A stretch of DNA of 64,000 bases from Sphingobacterium sp. PCS056 (GCF_023273895.1 NZ_CP096883.1:4774001-4838000); one strand, 5' to 3'; positions 10,001 through 19,842 are shown, counted from the stretch's first letter. Numbers and translations: made by a program. The notes: generated by a model not told the origin, from the sequence alone.

Positions 10001-10228
10001 ATCATCATGACCTCATTGGCTTTTATTGTCGGTATGATTCCCTTAATGTTTGCAACAGGTGGCTCTGCCATGGGTAATCGATCGATCAGTACAGGTGCAG
10101 CCATCGGGATGCTTTCGGGCGTGATCCTAGGTGTATTTGTCATCCCAATCCTGTATATACTGTTTCAATATCTTCAGGAAAAGGTATCCGGTAAAAACAA
10201 AAATCAAAAAATTCAAAGTGTTGAGTAA
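7073..10228 (+). CDS. RND multidrug efflux pump, HAE1 (AcrB-like) family
   Basis: A 1051-aa inner-membrane proton-driven pump, full length for the family. It opens with the typical FIDRPV-type start (MLKKIIDRPVMATVISVVLL), then the first porter domain, the helix 2-6 block with the GIVVDDAIVVVEAVHSKM motif (family proton-relay Asp-Asp in helix 4), a second porter domain and the second transmembrane block (VGLIMLVGLLAKNAILIIEFA, with the relay Lys). AcrB-type substrate range is inferred from family only; the HAE1 motifs argue against a metal (CusA) pump. Its stop codon overlaps the outer-membrane factor start by one base. Confidence 0.95.
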   Translation: MLKKIIDRPVMATVISVVLLILGIIGLLRLPVTRFPDISPPTVMVSGSYPGGNSEAVIRSVVTPLEEQINGVENMQYIKSTASNDGSFSISIIFKQGVDPDQAAVNVQNRVQQATPILPQEVIRMGLTTSKQQNSMILIFNVYTDDNEKYDELFLQNFVNINVIPQIKRVSGVGQAQVFGVKDYSMRVWLNPQKMAAYGLEPADVSNAIGTQSIEVAPGKLGEESNAALEYVMRYKGKKNQPQEYENIVVKRDGELLVRLKDVARIEFGSLNYSGNTTMSGKNAVTVAILQTTGSNANDIEIGVQEVLKSASKNFPPGVDYTSLMSTKERLDEATGQVKSTLIEAFILVFIVVFLFLQDFRSTIIPAIAVPVAIIGTFFFLLAFGFTINVLTLFALVLAIGIVVDDAIVVVEAVHSKMEGTNMTGKEATHSAMGEITGAVVSITLVMSAVFIPIGFMTGSAGIFYKQFAYTLAIAIIISAVNALTLTPALCALLLKNNHADGQHGASDKKGFGKRFFTAFNAGFENLTGKYIKGLRFLIGRKWIGAGLVILITALAGWMMTSTPKSFVPMEDDSFIIFSLSMPPGTALDRTTAAAARVDEILKKIESVQNSTTITGFNILSNSASPAYAMGFIKLKDKKDRGAEQDIDQILGNLTAQFATVKEATIMAFRSPPVDGYGVTSGAEIVLQDKTGKSPEKLKQMSDEVIGKIMQQPGVQFAYTTFRTDYPQLELEVDEDKAQQMGVEISRMMNVIQTYFAGDQSMNFTRFGKFYRVNVKADGIFRTDEQSFNEIFVRNDQNQMVPVNSMVTLHKVYGPESLSRYNLFNALTISVVPQPGASNGQIMTNLEQNVLSKLPSDYGYEWTGLSLEEKSAGNQTLIILSLCLLFVYFLLAAQYESYLLPLAVLLSIPTGIIGAFASIRAIGLDNNIYVQVGLIMLVGLLAKNAILIIEFAVQRRAAGYTIVESAIEGAKSRLRPIIMTSLAFIVGMIPLMFATGGSAMGNRSISTGAAIGMLSGVILGVFVIPILYILFQYLQEKVSGKNKNQKIQSVE

Positions 10229-11640
10229 TGGCATTATCTATAAATCATATATTTTACGGTGTTGGAGTGGCAGTTTTACTGTCCTCCTGCTCGGTAAACA
10301 AAAAGTATAGTCGTCCAGAGTTGGAGACTCCAACAAGTTATAGGAATACGGTTGAATTGACGGGTGATACCATTAGTCTGCCCTATAAAACGTTCTTTAA
10401 AGATGCTTATCTGACCGCGTTGATCGATAAGGCGCTGGACAAGAATAAGGATATATCGGTCGCAATGATGAATCTCCGTCAGTTGGATCTTTCTTATAAA
10501 CAGGCAAAACTGGGACTTCTTCCCACGGCAGAACTTTCTGTCTCTGCTGCACGAAACTACCTATCAAAAAGTTCTTTGAATGGTTCTTTGAGTGAGCAAT
10601 TTACAGGAAATCAACACATGGACGATTATTCAGCTTCGCTCACTGTTTCCTGGGAAGCAGATATCTGGGGCAAAGTAGCCATGCAAAAAGAGTCCGCTCG
10701 AGCCAACTTTTTCATGCAGCATGAAAATCTATCGGCATTGCGGACCCGTATTGTCAGTCAAGTCGCGCAGGCTTACTATAATTTAATTACACTGGATGAG
10801 CAGCTTAAAGTTGCTTCCCGAAACATTGCGTTGAGCGATACGACCTTGCAGATTATCAAGCTGCAGTTTGAATCGGCACAGACCAATTCATTAGCTGTGG
10901 ATCAGGCTGAAGCACAAAAGAAGACTGCTGAATTGCTTGTCCCTCTGGCCAAGCAAAATATCGCCATACAGGAAAATGTATTAAGCATTCTCTGTGGTTC
11001 TTTTCCAGATAGCATCGCACGTGCGTCGACTATGGAAACGACACCTTTTGTAGAAAGCTTCCCGATAGGCGTGCCTGCCGACATGCTCAGTAGACGTCCA
11101 GATGTACGTGCCGCAGAATATGCTGTCGTGATGGCCAATGCGGGTACTGGTCTGGCAAAGGCTCAGATGTATCCTTCTTTACGATTGACTCCTTCTATCG
11201 GAACCAATTCATTCCAGTTTAATAACTGGTTTGACCTTCCGGGTTCATTGGTGAAAAATATCGCAGGTAATATTACCCAGCCGATTTTTCAGAACAAGAA
11301 GTTGAAAACAGCTTATGAAATAGCCAAAATTGAACAAGAAAAATCAGCAGAGCAATTTCGACTGACAGTTATGACAGCCGTAAGCGAAGTGTCCGATGCA
11401 TTAGCAAAACGACAATACGCCGATCAGCGCGTAGCGCTTATCGAACAGAAAAAAACAGCATTGCAGAAAGCGGTGAGTGATGCCATGTTGCTGTATAGAA
11501 GCGGAATGGCGACTTATCTGGAAGTGATCACGGCACAGAATAATTCGCTACAGAATGATCTGGAAGCCATATCGATCCAAAAAGAGCGATTTGATGCCGC
11601 CACGGATCTTTACCGTGCTCTGGGCGGAGGCGTAGATTAA
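10228..11640 (+). CDS. Outer-membrane efflux channel, NodT/TolC family lipoprotein
   Basis: A 470-aa outer-membrane factor completing the tripartite pump. The N-terminus is a lipoprotein signal (VAVLLSSCSVNKKYSRPELETP) with the conserved YxRPxLxxP segment of NodT-type channels. Two outer-membrane-efflux repeats follow, with long helices (for example YADQRVALIEQKKTALQKAV) and the motif MLSRRPDVRAAEYAV seen in nearly all members. The ATG shares its A with the pump's stop codon, so translational coupling is expected. A strong hairpin follows 22 bp after the stop. Confidence 0.93.
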   Translation: MALSINHIFYGVGVAVLLSSCSVNKKYSRPELETPTSYRNTVELTGDTISLPYKTFFKDAYLTALIDKALDKNKDISVAMMNLRQLDLSYKQAKLGLLPTAELSVSAARNYLSKSSLNGSLSEQFTGNQHMDDYSASLTVSWEADIWGKVAMQKESARANFFMQHENLSALRTRIVSQVAQAYYNLITLDEQLKVASRNIALSDTTLQIIKLQFESAQTNSLAVDQAEAQKKTAELLVPLAKQNIAIQENVLSILCGSFPDSIARASTMETTPFVESFPIGVPADMLSRRPDVRAAEYAVVMANAGTGLAKAQMYPSLRLTPSIGTNSFQFNNWFDLPGSLVKNIAGNITQPIFQNKKLKTAYEIAKIEQEKSAEQFRLTVMTAVSEVSDALAKRQYADQRVALIEQKKTALQKAVSDAMLLYRSGMATYLEVITAQNNSLQNDLEAISIQKERFDAATDLYRALGGGVD

Positions 11641-11662
11641 AAAAGTATTGTTTATCATAAAA

Positions 11663-11705
11663 ATAAAAGCTGTGCTTCTATCCAAGAGTACAGCTTTTAT
11701 TTTTA
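11663..11705. terminator. Bidirectional terminator between convergent operons
   Basis: A perfect 11-bp stem (ATAAAAGCTGT at 11663-11673, ACAGCTTTTAT at 11690-11700) with T-rich sequence on the plus side and A-rich sequence before it. It sits between the efflux operon (plus) and the LytTR gene (minus), so it can serve both. Confidence 0.8.
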
Positions 11706-11803
11706 TATACAACATGGAAATGGGTTTTTAGATCACAATCTCGGCCTGATCAGATCTGATATGCGCCTTAATCAGCAAAAAAATGGATCTATTGCTTATG
11801 CCG

Positions 11804-12559
11804 TTACGAATCCAGCCATTCTTTCAAGAGATTGGATTTCTCCCTACTCACGATCACTTCACAATCAGCATTAAACAGGATAACTTTGAGCTTTCTATTG
11901 AAATAATTGACCAGTTGATCTACAGAGTCGACATGGATAATAAATTGACGATTGGCCCTAAAGAAAAATTTTGGATCCAGCTGTTTTTCAAGATCATCCA
12001 AACTCAAATTTAACACAACATCTTTACCATTTTTCAATCGTGCTTTTGTCAATTTCATATCCATATAAATAAAGGACAGGTCGGTCACCAATATGGTTTG
12101 AAAACCATCTCTAAAGGGAACCAGAAAACGAGTCCGATACTCCTTTTGTTTAACATAGCTGATCAGCTTATCAATGGACAACTGATGTTCCATTTTTGAT
12201 TTATAATCGTCCACTTTGTTTAATGCGGTATGGAGCTCTTCCTTTTCAACAGGCTTTAAAATATAATCAACACTATTGTACTTGAATGCCTGTACCGCAT
12301 ATTCATCATAAGCTGTCGTAAAAATAATAGGACATTGGATAGCCACCTTCTCAAAAATATCAAAACTAACCCCATCAGAAAGGCGAATATCCATCATAAC
12401 GACATCCGGTTCGTCATTTTCTTTGAACCATTCTATCGTATCCATCACACTGTCCAATACGGCAATAATTTTTACGTTTGGATTGATTTCGCTTATTAAA
12501 CGTTTCAGACGGTCTGCATTGAGTTTTTCATCCTCAACTATTACTATTTTCTCTATCAT
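11804..12559 (-). CDS. LytTR-family response regulator
   Basis: DNA-binding response regulator of 251 aa. The N-terminal receiver has the acidic pocket (VEDEK) and phospho-acceptor Asp in VVMMDIRLSDG; TAYDEYAVQAF and DYILKPV give the switch Thr and the conserved Lys. The C-terminal LytTR domain begins near RTRFLVPFRDGFQTI and includes FFRANRQFIIHVDSV. It overlaps the end of the sensor-kinase gene by 26 bp, so the two are co-translated and form a pair. Targets are unknown; the flanking efflux operon and TonB locus are candidates by position only. Confidence 0.92.
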   Translation of the reverse strand: MIEKIVIVEDEKLNADRLKRLISEINPNVKIIAVLDSVMDTIEWFKENDEPDVVMMDIRLSDGVSFDIFEKVAIQCPIIFTTAYDEYAVQAFKYNSVDYILKPVEKEELHTALNKVDDYKSKMEHQLSIDKLISYVKQKEYRTRFLVPFRDGFQTILVTDLSFIYMDMKLTKARLKNGKDVVLNLSLDDLEKQLDPKFFFRANRQFIIHVDSVDQLVNYFNRKLKVILFNADCEVIVSREKSNLLKEWLDS

Positions 12560-13676
12560 ACGCTATTAATTGAATAGATACCATAAAGGTATGTTCATTT
12601 TGAAATACTTCTGGAATTTTCTTCCCCAAAAGTTTAAAACGACTATTTATATTTTTTAATCCGATACCTGTAGATGCAATCTGTGTCCGATCGATAGGCG
12701 AACGTGTATTTTCTATGACCACCCGATCAATCTCAGGATTGTAAATGCTGATCATAAGGGGGTTTTTATGATGGGTCGCATTATGCTTGATTGCATTTTC
12801 GATCAACAACTGCAGCGTAAGCGGCGGGATATACAGCTGTTTGCTCCGCTCATCAATTTCGATGGTAAAATGAACACCGGTACCCACCCTATTTTCGATC
12901 AAAAAGATATAAGACCTCAGAAATCTGATTTCCTCTTCTAAAGAAATTAAATTCTTCTTACTGTTAACCAGTAAAAAACGGTAGACTTTGGCAAAGTTTT
13001 CGGAATACTCAAACCCCAGTTGCTGATCTTCCAAAATCAATTCGGACAATACACTGAGATTATTAAAGATAAAGTGTGGATCGAGCTGCAGTTTCAAGGT
13101 ATTGAGCTCCGCTTCCACAGAAGCTTGTCTCAATTCTGCAGCATGAATTTTATGTCGAGACATCTCCACGGACGTATCGATCCAGTTATCGATCAAATAA
13201 CTAACCGTATTGATGGATATATTCATAAATGAAATTAATAAGCTGATCACCATCCATTGGAGCCAACCTTTAATCTCTTCTATCGAAATATCGGTATCTG
13301 GTAAATCAGGATAGATCAAGGAAAAACAAAGCATATTGATCATGATCAAAATGACCACGACCCCAAAATTGAGGATCACTTCGAGAAACAACCTTTTAGA
13401 TTTATTTTGCGTCCATGGAACACGCAGGTTTAGTTTTTTATGAATCAGGAAGCTAGACTCTGTAATTAAATAGCAGAACAAAAAGGTCACGAGCCATTCA
13501 ATAACGATCTCATAAGGTTGCCTCTGCAGATACTCTTTCCAGAAATCACTATAGGGATTGAGGATATAGGATACCAGATAAAATAAGATAAACGCAAAAA
13601 ACACCAACAACATTTTCCTTAAACGGGTTGGTAAAAATCGTTTGTTTATCTGTTCCAGATCGCTATTTTCTTTCAT
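12534..13676 (-). CDS. LytS/YehU-type sensor histidine kinase
   Basis: A 380-aa inner-membrane kinase. Four hydrophobic segments fill the first ~170 residues (the first is MLLVFFAFILFYLVSYIL), followed by a helical linker. The family's phospho-acceptor region is LDPHFIFNNLSVLSELI, and the ATPase domain carries the N-box LQLLIENAIKHNATHH and the G-box STGIGLKNINSRF. No extracellular sensor domain is seen, so sensing probably occurs in the membrane. It is followed by its LytTR partner with overlapping frames. Confidence 0.92.
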   Translation of the reverse strand: MKENSDLEQINKRFLPTRLRKMLLVFFAFILFYLVSYILNPYSDFWKEYLQRQPYEIVIEWLVTFLFCYLITESSFLIHKKLNLRVPWTQNKSKRLFLEVILNFGVVVILIMINMLCFSLIYPDLPDTDISIEEIKGWLQWMVISLLISFMNISINTVSYLIDNWIDTSVEMSRHKIHAAELRQASVEAELNTLKLQLDPHFIFNNLSVLSELILEDQQLGFEYSENFAKVYRFLLVNSKKNLISLEEEIRFLRSYIFLIENRVGTGVHFTIEIDERSKQLYIPPLTLQLLIENAIKHNATHHKNPLMISIYNPEIDRVVIENTRSPIDRTQIASTGIGLKNINSRFKLLGKKIPEVFQNEHTFMVSIQLIAYDRENSNS

Positions 13677-14123
13677 ATCTGCTATGATATTAAATCATAA
13701 ATAATGCTTTCATTTTTATTCATTAGACTCCAGTCAATTCAAATAGGCCAGACATCCCTTATCCGTAGGGCAGATCAGTAGAACTGATCGGTAGTAGGAT
13801 GGTACCGGTATAGCGCTCAGGTCTTCGCTATTGATTGATCAAAACCTGTGCGCTTAGGTTATAAATTTGGTTACGTGTTGCGTGAGCATCTGTCCTCCTA
13901 TTCTTCTTTTACAAAGATCGTGCTTCTTCCGCAAATTAGTTCATACTTACGCACTCAACCCTCAAAATTGAAAGCTGAATATGACCAATCTCATGCTGAA
14001 ATGTTTATTGAATATAACTGATGGGACACATGCCTCAAGTTTTCATTATGGAGACAATCTATACCGATGGCGATCTCCGCACACAAACGACTAGACCTTG
14101 GGCTACTGAACAATAAGTATATA
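13677..14123. other. Non-coding gap upstream of the LytS operon
   Basis: About 450 bp with no credible coding frame on either strand. It must hold the minus-strand promoter for the kinase-regulator pair, but I could not find a clear TAnnTTTG box next to the start. The last part is the terminator of the IPT/NHL gene. Confidence 0.5.
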
Positions 14124-14174
14124 ACAAAAAAACATCCTGACAAACCGATCATAAGACCAATTTATCAGGATGTT
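14124..14174 (-). terminator. Minus-strand terminator of the FAS1/TonB locus
   Basis: A perfect 10-bp stem (AACATCCTGA at 14131-14140, TCAGGATGTT at 14165-14174). On the minus strand it is followed by a run of seven T. It lies 31 bp beyond the last gene of the large locus. Confidence 0.85.
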
Positions 14175-14204
14175 GACCCATTATTTTAAAGAATAAGACC
14201 TTTC

Positions 14205-16382
14205 CTACTTCAAGAAAACCTTCCGGATGGCTTTATTGTCCGGATCCAAGATATAAATATTACCATTCTTGTCGACCGCCATATCGGCCAAAGCTCCAAA
14301 GCGTGACTCTACTAAAGATCCATCTGTATAACCCCTGTTATTCGCCTTGAAAATAGTGGATACCTTTCGAGTTGCCACATCAATTTCTCGTAATGCATAA
14401 TTAAAGTTATCCGTAGCGTACATGGTATTACTTCCAAAAAGGACAACACTGCTAATACCCTGAAAACGTGCAGCACTTCCAATACCATCCGCATAGCCTG
14501 CATCTGAAAAACCGATCCATGCATTCATCGTTATACCATCAGCTCCCCTACGCATTAAACCATTCCCACTGATAGCATTTTGATCTGGATAGTAGTAATT
14601 TCCTAAAGCATCTACCACCGTGCGGGTTGTCACCCAACCTGTGCCATTAATTTTACTATAATTTCCTGTTGTATTGACCTTATTGACTCCTGCAGCAAAT
14701 CCGTTGATATTGACATACAGATTTCCAGCATCGTCGATACTCATATGCCCAGGTGCAAATCCCGACGTGTGGACCGAACGTTGACCGGCCGATGTAATCT
14801 TGATCACCTGATTGGTTCCCTGATCACTCACATACATGGTATTCTGCTTATCGATGACGATGCCATACGGTTTGACAAAAACCGCATCTGCTCCATTGAC
14901 CTGCAGAATGGAAACAGCTCCCGAAGGAGTTATTTTTTTCACCTGTTTATTATTCGTATCGGTTACATAGATATTGCCTTGCTGATCGGTAGCAATAGCA
15001 GACATATATCCTGCAAAGGTATTACTGCTAGGTCCCCCCGCCAAAGTCATTACACCTGCTCGTTTAAACAATTGCGGAGCAAGGGCTTCCTGCCCACCAA
15101 CAACCACTTTCACATTTCCAGTGCTTAATCCTAGAGGTGCTTCGAGCACTAAACTATTCTCCGTGGCTGTTTTTACCATTGCTGATACGCCATTGAAATA
15201 CACTTTATTTTCTGATGCTGTTGTGCTAAAACCTGTGCCTTTAATCGTCACACTCGTACCGGTCAATCCGTTGTCCGGTGTCATCGCCGTAATCCCCAGA
15301 TTTTGATCTTTAAACTGCGGACCATGACTCACCTGATCATTCACTACAACACGGATAACGCCAGATCCTGTGCCTCCCGGAACGGTTAGTTTCAGCTCCG
15401 ATTCATTAGCTGAGGTCAACGGTATCAATATATTGTTGATATATACTTGGTTTTCATCCAGCTCTTTACTGAATAAAGATCCACTGATCGTCATTTGTGC
15501 CCCCTTGGGACCGCTTAATGGGGTTACTGTTTGGATGATTGGTTTATCTACCACAGTAAAAGACGGGCCTGTTGTTTTCTGATTATTGATATTGACCGAT
15601 AAGGGTCCTGTGGTTACTCCTTCTGGAACCTTTACGACCAAACGCTCTGGGGTAGATTCAACCACAAGAGCTTTCTTACCATTAAATTCTACGATATTTT
15701 GGGTAGTCAATTGCTCAAAACCTTCTCCCGAAATCACCACACGCGTGTCTTTTCCTCCGCTTAATGGCTTGATACCTTTTATGGCCTGATAAGTGAAGTT
15801 TTGCCCTTTCGCATCCATGCCATCCACTTTAACCAATACCGATCCGGAACCAGCTTCATTGGGCACCTCTGCTACGATCAAGGTATCACTGATACTGACG
15901 ACCAACGCTTTTTTTTCATTAATAAAGACTTCCGCCGGATGAGTAATACTTCCAAATCCCGTACCTCCAATGCGTATTTGGGAACCAGCAGGTCCATTAG
16001 CAGGAAACACCTGACGTACACTTAAATTTTGATAGGTATAGGTACCCACATCCATCATCTTGTTATCATAGCTCAATACCAGTTTTCCGGTACTCCCGCC
16101 CACCGGTATACGAATGACAACAGCCGTTGCTGTAGCGCTGATCACAGCGGCATCTTGACCATTTACCGTTGCTTTATAGGCATCTATACTGGTGCCAAAG
16201 CCTTCGCCTTCAATGGTCACAAGCGTACCCTCTTTTCCTGAATTTGGATAATAATCGATTATGTTCATTGCAGTCTCGGGAAGCGCATCTTCCTTCTTTT
16301 CACAACCTGCACTACCTGCAAGTACCAAAATAAAGAGGATGATACTGAGGCTATATTTTGTCCATGTTTTCATGACTTTCAT
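14205..16382 (-). CDS. IPT/TIG-repeat and NHL-propeller surface lipoprotein
   Basis: A 725-aa lipoprotein with lipobox LAGSAGC followed by EKKED, a charged stretch that in Bacteroidota can direct surface export. Residues ~35-440 hold five IPT/TIG immunoglobulin-like repeats, each marked by a G-T/S-x-V/I-x-I-x-G-x-G/S-F pattern (GTLVTIEGEGFG, GSQIRIGGTGFG, TRVVISGEGFE, GAQMTISGSLFS, GTSVTIKGTGFS). The C-terminal ~280 residues form an NHL-type propeller (ATDQQGNIYVTDTNNKQVKKI, AVDKNGNIYILDPDNKAIRKV). Such proteins sit beside TonB receptors and are thought to bind ligand at the cell surface; the ligand here is unknown. It is last in the minus-strand locus, before a strong terminator. Confidence 0.85.
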   Translation of the reverse strand: MKVMKTWTKYSLSIILFILVLAGSAGCEKKEDALPETAMNIIDYYPNSGKEGTLVTIEGEGFGTSIDAYKATVNGQDAAVISATATAVVIRIPVGGSTGKLVLSYDNKMMDVGTYTYQNLSVRQVFPANGPAGSQIRIGGTGFGSITHPAEVFINEKKALVVSISDTLIVAEVPNEAGSGSVLVKVDGMDAKGQNFTYQAIKGIKPLSGGKDTRVVISGEGFEQLTTQNIVEFNGKKALVVESTPERLVVKVPEGVTTGPLSVNINNQKTTGPSFTVVDKPIIQTVTPLSGPKGAQMTISGSLFSKELDENQVYINNILIPLTSANESELKLTVPGGTGSGVIRVVVNDQVSHGPQFKDQNLGITAMTPDNGLTGTSVTIKGTGFSTTASENKVYFNGVSAMVKTATENSLVLEAPLGLSTGNVKVVVGGQEALAPQLFKRAGVMTLAGGPSSNTFAGYMSAIATDQQGNIYVTDTNNKQVKKITPSGAVSILQVNGADAVFVKPYGIVIDKQNTMYVSDQGTNQVIKITSAGQRSVHTSGFAPGHMSIDDAGNLYVNINGFAAGVNKVNTTGNYSKINGTGWVTTRTVVDALGNYYYPDQNAISGNGLMRRGADGITMNAWIGFSDAGYADGIGSAARFQGISSVVLFGSNTMYATDNFNYALREIDVATRKVSTIFKANNRGYTDGSLVESRFGALADMAVDKNGNIYILDPDNKAIRKVFLK

Positions 16383-16527
16383 TTTTTATTTTACCAGATG
16401 GAATATCCATATGCTCTCTTTTTTTTGCGTTCGCATGAGCAAAAGATACTATCTTTTGCCTGCCTCTAACCCTGATTTCAGGGCACTTAGCAGCTGTTAA
16501 ATCACTCCTAAAGGTTACTACTAGGGC

Positions 16528-19500
16528 TTAAAACGTATACCTAACTCCGAGTTGTACCTGTGCTCTTGAATTGAAATAATCAATACTATAGGTTTGTCCA
16601 GGTTCATTGAACGTAAATACGGGCCAGTTTCCATTATTTTGCTGTGGTGGAAACAAGGTCGGTGTCAAACCCACGCTACTGGTCGAATTGAACGTATTAG
16701 GCGAAAAATATTGTACTCCCCACTTTTTGTACAGCAGGTTTGTCACATTGACCAAATCGGCAGAAATCGTCATAAACTGTCCTTTTTTAATGCTCACAGG
16801 CAAATCGTGTGCAATGCGGAGATCCGCTTGCACATTCCAAGGTGTACGTCCCCTATTACGTTCCGTAAAATCTCCTCTTCTGCTGCTGAGATAAGCATTG
16901 CCATCGATGTACTTGTTAAATGCTTCAGCTTGTTGCACCGCCGTGTTTCCACTAGGAATATCTTTAAAATAACGGATTGCCTCCTCCTGATTTGGGATAT
17001 AGACCAAACTCACCTGTTGTGGCAATCCTTGAATGCTGTTGTTGACAATACCATAAGTAAATGGAGATCCCGATTGTGCACTGATAAACAAGGTGATGTT
17101 TGTTTTTCCTGCCGTTCGCCAATAATGATCGTAACTGATACTGGAAACGACGCGGTGACGGATATCAAAATTACTATAGGCCAACTTTGGATTATTCGGT
17201 ATAAGCGATTGGTTCAGTTGCCAATTTGATTCCATAGAATTACGCACCCCGTTGCTCAAATCCTTTGATTCTCCGTACGTATAACTCGCTGTTCCATTAA
17301 AATTCTTCATTCGCTTACTGATTGTCCCCGTGATGTTATAACGGTAGCCCTGATCGGTATTGCTCAATACATAAATATTCGAGAAACGATCATCAACCGC
17401 ACCCTGATACACCGGTTGCTGTTGATGAATATCATAACCATAATAAAGTGGATTATCATGGACATTCAACTGTTGAAAGAGCACATCGCTGATATTTTTG
17501 GTATACAAACCTTCGACTGTAAACTTCCAGTTGTTCGCTGTTTCATAGTCAATACCCAGACTACCACGCAGTACCTGAGGCATTGTAAAGCCATTATCCA
17601 CCAGATCAACCTGCGTTTTACCACTCTTCGGATCATTTACTACAGCTCCATTTGCGGCAATAAAATCGGCCAATCCATTGGGGCTGGGTTTAATCGCATC
17701 ACTGCCCGGAGCAAAAGGTTTCTGATCTGCACGCTGATCAAAAGCACCATAACTGTCCCCTGTATTATAGAACGCATAGGCTAACCATGCAAAAGGAATC
17801 CGTCCTGTAAAAAGTCCTGCTCCACCACGTACTACTAAACTTTGATCTTCCAACACCTCCCAGCGGAATCCCACACGGGGCGACAACTGTACGCGATTAA
17901 GGAAATCATTTGAAATCCGTGACAAAGGCGTATAGTCATAAGTAGTCCCAAAGTATGGATCAGATTGTATATTCCTGACCTTATCACTTAATAATGGCAT
18001 TTCCGGTAGGTGTGTAAAATCGGCACGTAAACCTGGCGTAACGCGAAAATGATCACTTACCCTGATCTCATCCTGTACATAAAGACTGTACATATTGATT
18101 CCAAAATCTGCCGAAGGATGGTCCAAAATATAGTCCCGCGTATTGTTTTTATAGTTGTAACTACCGCGTACACGGTAAGGATTATTACTTAAAAAATCGT
18201 CAATACTATTGTAGTCTACACGTCCATTCCAAGCATTCACAAAACCATAGCGAATACGGTAAAGCTCATTATGGGTCCCAAAAAGAAGTTTATGCCGGCC
18301 AAGGTTCCAGTTCAAATTTGCCGTCAGTTCCCAAGTGCGCTGTTGCATATCAAAAATACTCGCTTCACGGTCAGTTCCAAGATAAATTGTCGTACCTGGA
18401 GTACGTCCCTGAATCTGAACCTGTGGAAGAGTAGGGTCGCTCAACGGATCCCGTCTGTCGTTTACTACGGTAAACCCCAGTACCGCATTAGCAGAAAGAT
18501 TATTGCTAAAGCGGCTTTTCAATTCAGCTACTGTACTGCTCTGATTATTCGTCTGCTTAAACGCCATACTCGAAAAGCGGAAATCCTGTTGATCCCGGTC
18601 CATGTGAGTCGCACTACTAAAAATCGTGTTGTTACGAATGGCTAATTGATGTCTATCATTGATATTCCAGTCGATACGGTTAAAAAACTTAGTGGATTTT
18701 GACCAGTTGGTGTACTTACCGGCTGTACCTGCATCAAACACATCACCATAGCGGTTACCTACTGTCGTGGCAATCGATTTGGCATCCTCTTCGCTCAGGA
18801 TATGAGCAGTCTCCGCTGTCCCCACTTGCAGTTGTGTAGGATCTTGACGACGGGTAATCTCTTCATTGCTAAAGAAGAAAAGTTTATCTTTTATAATTGG
18901 AAAACCAATTCTAAATCCGGACTGGTAGTCATAAAAATCATGATCCATTTTACCGAGACTTCCCACACGGTCTTTACCCGTTAAAGCAGCATTGCGTCCA
19001 TATCCATAGACTGAGCCTTCGATTTTATTGGTACCGCTTCGGGTTACGGCATTGACCGAACCTCCCGTAAAATTTCCGATTTTAACATCGTAGGGTGCCA
19101 GATAGACCTGCATGTCCTGTATGGCATCCATGGAGATCGGGTTGGTACGCGTACTGCTTCCGGCCATGCCCGAAGTCCCTGTTTGTCCACCCAGAGAGGG
19201 TGAAAAACCGATCGCATCGTTATTGACTGCCCCATCTACGGTGACGTTATTATACCTGAAATTAGTTCCTCCGAAACTATTGTCTCGACTTCCTTGTGGT
19301 GTCAGGCGGGTCACATCTGTAATCGAACGACTCACTGTAGGCATATTGCGGACCTGCTCAGCACTGATATTGCGTCCTGCGCCATACGTATCCGCACGTT
19401 GTCGCTGTAAACGACCAGTTACAGCAACTTCTGCTAATGCCTGATTGCCTTCCTGCAATTGTAAATTGAGTTCCTGTGCGGCACCAAGACGGATTTGAAT

Positions 19501-19842
19501 ATCCGTACGTGTATCACTTTGCATCCCGACCATACTCACGGTCACCGTATAGGGTCCACCAATACGCAGATTGTTTAAGGTATAGCGCCCGTCTTTATCC
19601 GTAGCAAGTGAATAACGTGTGCCCGAGGGAGTATGCACCGCCAGAATTGAAGCCCCTGCGACAGCATGCCCATCAACATGTAGCACACGCCCTGTTAAAG
19701 CACCTGATGTTTCCTGCGCGAAAAGTGAGGTACTTATTAGAAAAAAGAAGCACAACAAGGCTACTTTTATATGGTTCCACCAAAACATCCCTTTCCCTAA
19801 AGACGGACCAGATCTTGGCTTACTATTGCTATAACTGTTCAT
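16528..19842 (-). CDS. Oar-type TonB-dependent outer-membrane receptor
   Basis: A 1104-aa receptor. After a long N-terminal leader (cleavage near LISTSLFAQ) comes a carboxypeptidase-regulatory-like domain (GALTGRVLHVDGHAVAGASI), then a plug with NMPTVSRSITDVTRLTPQGS and NNVTVDGAVNNDAIG, the signature of Oar-like receptors rather than SusC, and a large beta-barrel ending in an aromatic residue (QLGVRYTF). There is no STN domain, so it does not itself signal to FecR. It follows the FAS1 genes by 31 bp on the same strand and should share their transcript. The cargo is unknown; Oar relatives have been linked to protein or peptide uptake and export. Confidence 0.88.
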   Translation of the reverse strand: MNSYSNSKPRSGPSLGKGMFWWNHIKVALLCFFFLISTSLFAQETSGALTGRVLHVDGHAVAGASILAVHTPSGTRYSLATDKDGRYTLNNLRIGGPYTVTVSMVGMQSDTRTDIQIRLGAAQELNLQLQEGNQALAEVAVTGRLQRQRADTYGAGRNISAEQVRNMPTVSRSITDVTRLTPQGSRDNSFGGTNFRYNNVTVDGAVNNDAIGFSPSLGGQTGTSGMAGSSTRTNPISMDAIQDMQVYLAPYDVKIGNFTGGSVNAVTRSGTNKIEGSVYGYGRNAALTGKDRVGSLGKMDHDFYDYQSGFRIGFPIIKDKLFFFSNEEITRRQDPTQLQVGTAETAHILSEEDAKSIATTVGNRYGDVFDAGTAGKYTNWSKSTKFFNRIDWNINDRHQLAIRNNTIFSSATHMDRDQQDFRFSSMAFKQTNNQSSTVAELKSRFSNNLSANAVLGFTVVNDRRDPLSDPTLPQVQIQGRTPGTTIYLGTDREASIFDMQQRTWELTANLNWNLGRHKLLFGTHNELYRIRYGFVNAWNGRVDYNSIDDFLSNNPYRVRGSYNYKNNTRDYILDHPSADFGINMYSLYVQDEIRVSDHFRVTPGLRADFTHLPEMPLLSDKVRNIQSDPYFGTTYDYTPLSRISNDFLNRVQLSPRVGFRWEVLEDQSLVVRGGAGLFTGRIPFAWLAYAFYNTGDSYGAFDQRADQKPFAPGSDAIKPSPNGLADFIAANGAVVNDPKSGKTQVDLVDNGFTMPQVLRGSLGIDYETANNWKFTVEGLYTKNISDVLFQQLNVHDNPLYYGYDIHQQQPVYQGAVDDRFSNIYVLSNTDQGYRYNITGTISKRMKNFNGTASYTYGESKDLSNGVRNSMESNWQLNQSLIPNNPKLAYSNFDIRHRVVSSISYDHYWRTAGKTNITLFISAQSGSPFTYGIVNNSIQGLPQQVSLVYIPNQEEAIRYFKDIPSGNTAVQQAEAFNKYIDGNAYLSSRRGDFTERNRGRTPWNVQADLRIAHDLPVSIKKGQFMTISADLVNVTNLLYKKWGVQYFSPNTFNSTSSVGLTPTLFPPQQNNGNWPVFTFNEPGQTYSIDYFNSRAQVQLGVRYTF

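Noticed and set aside
16594..17229. A 211-codon plus-strand frame opposite the Oar-type receptor
   Set aside because: It lies wholly inside a well-supported receptor gene and its translation shows no domain or signal; it is a shadow frame.
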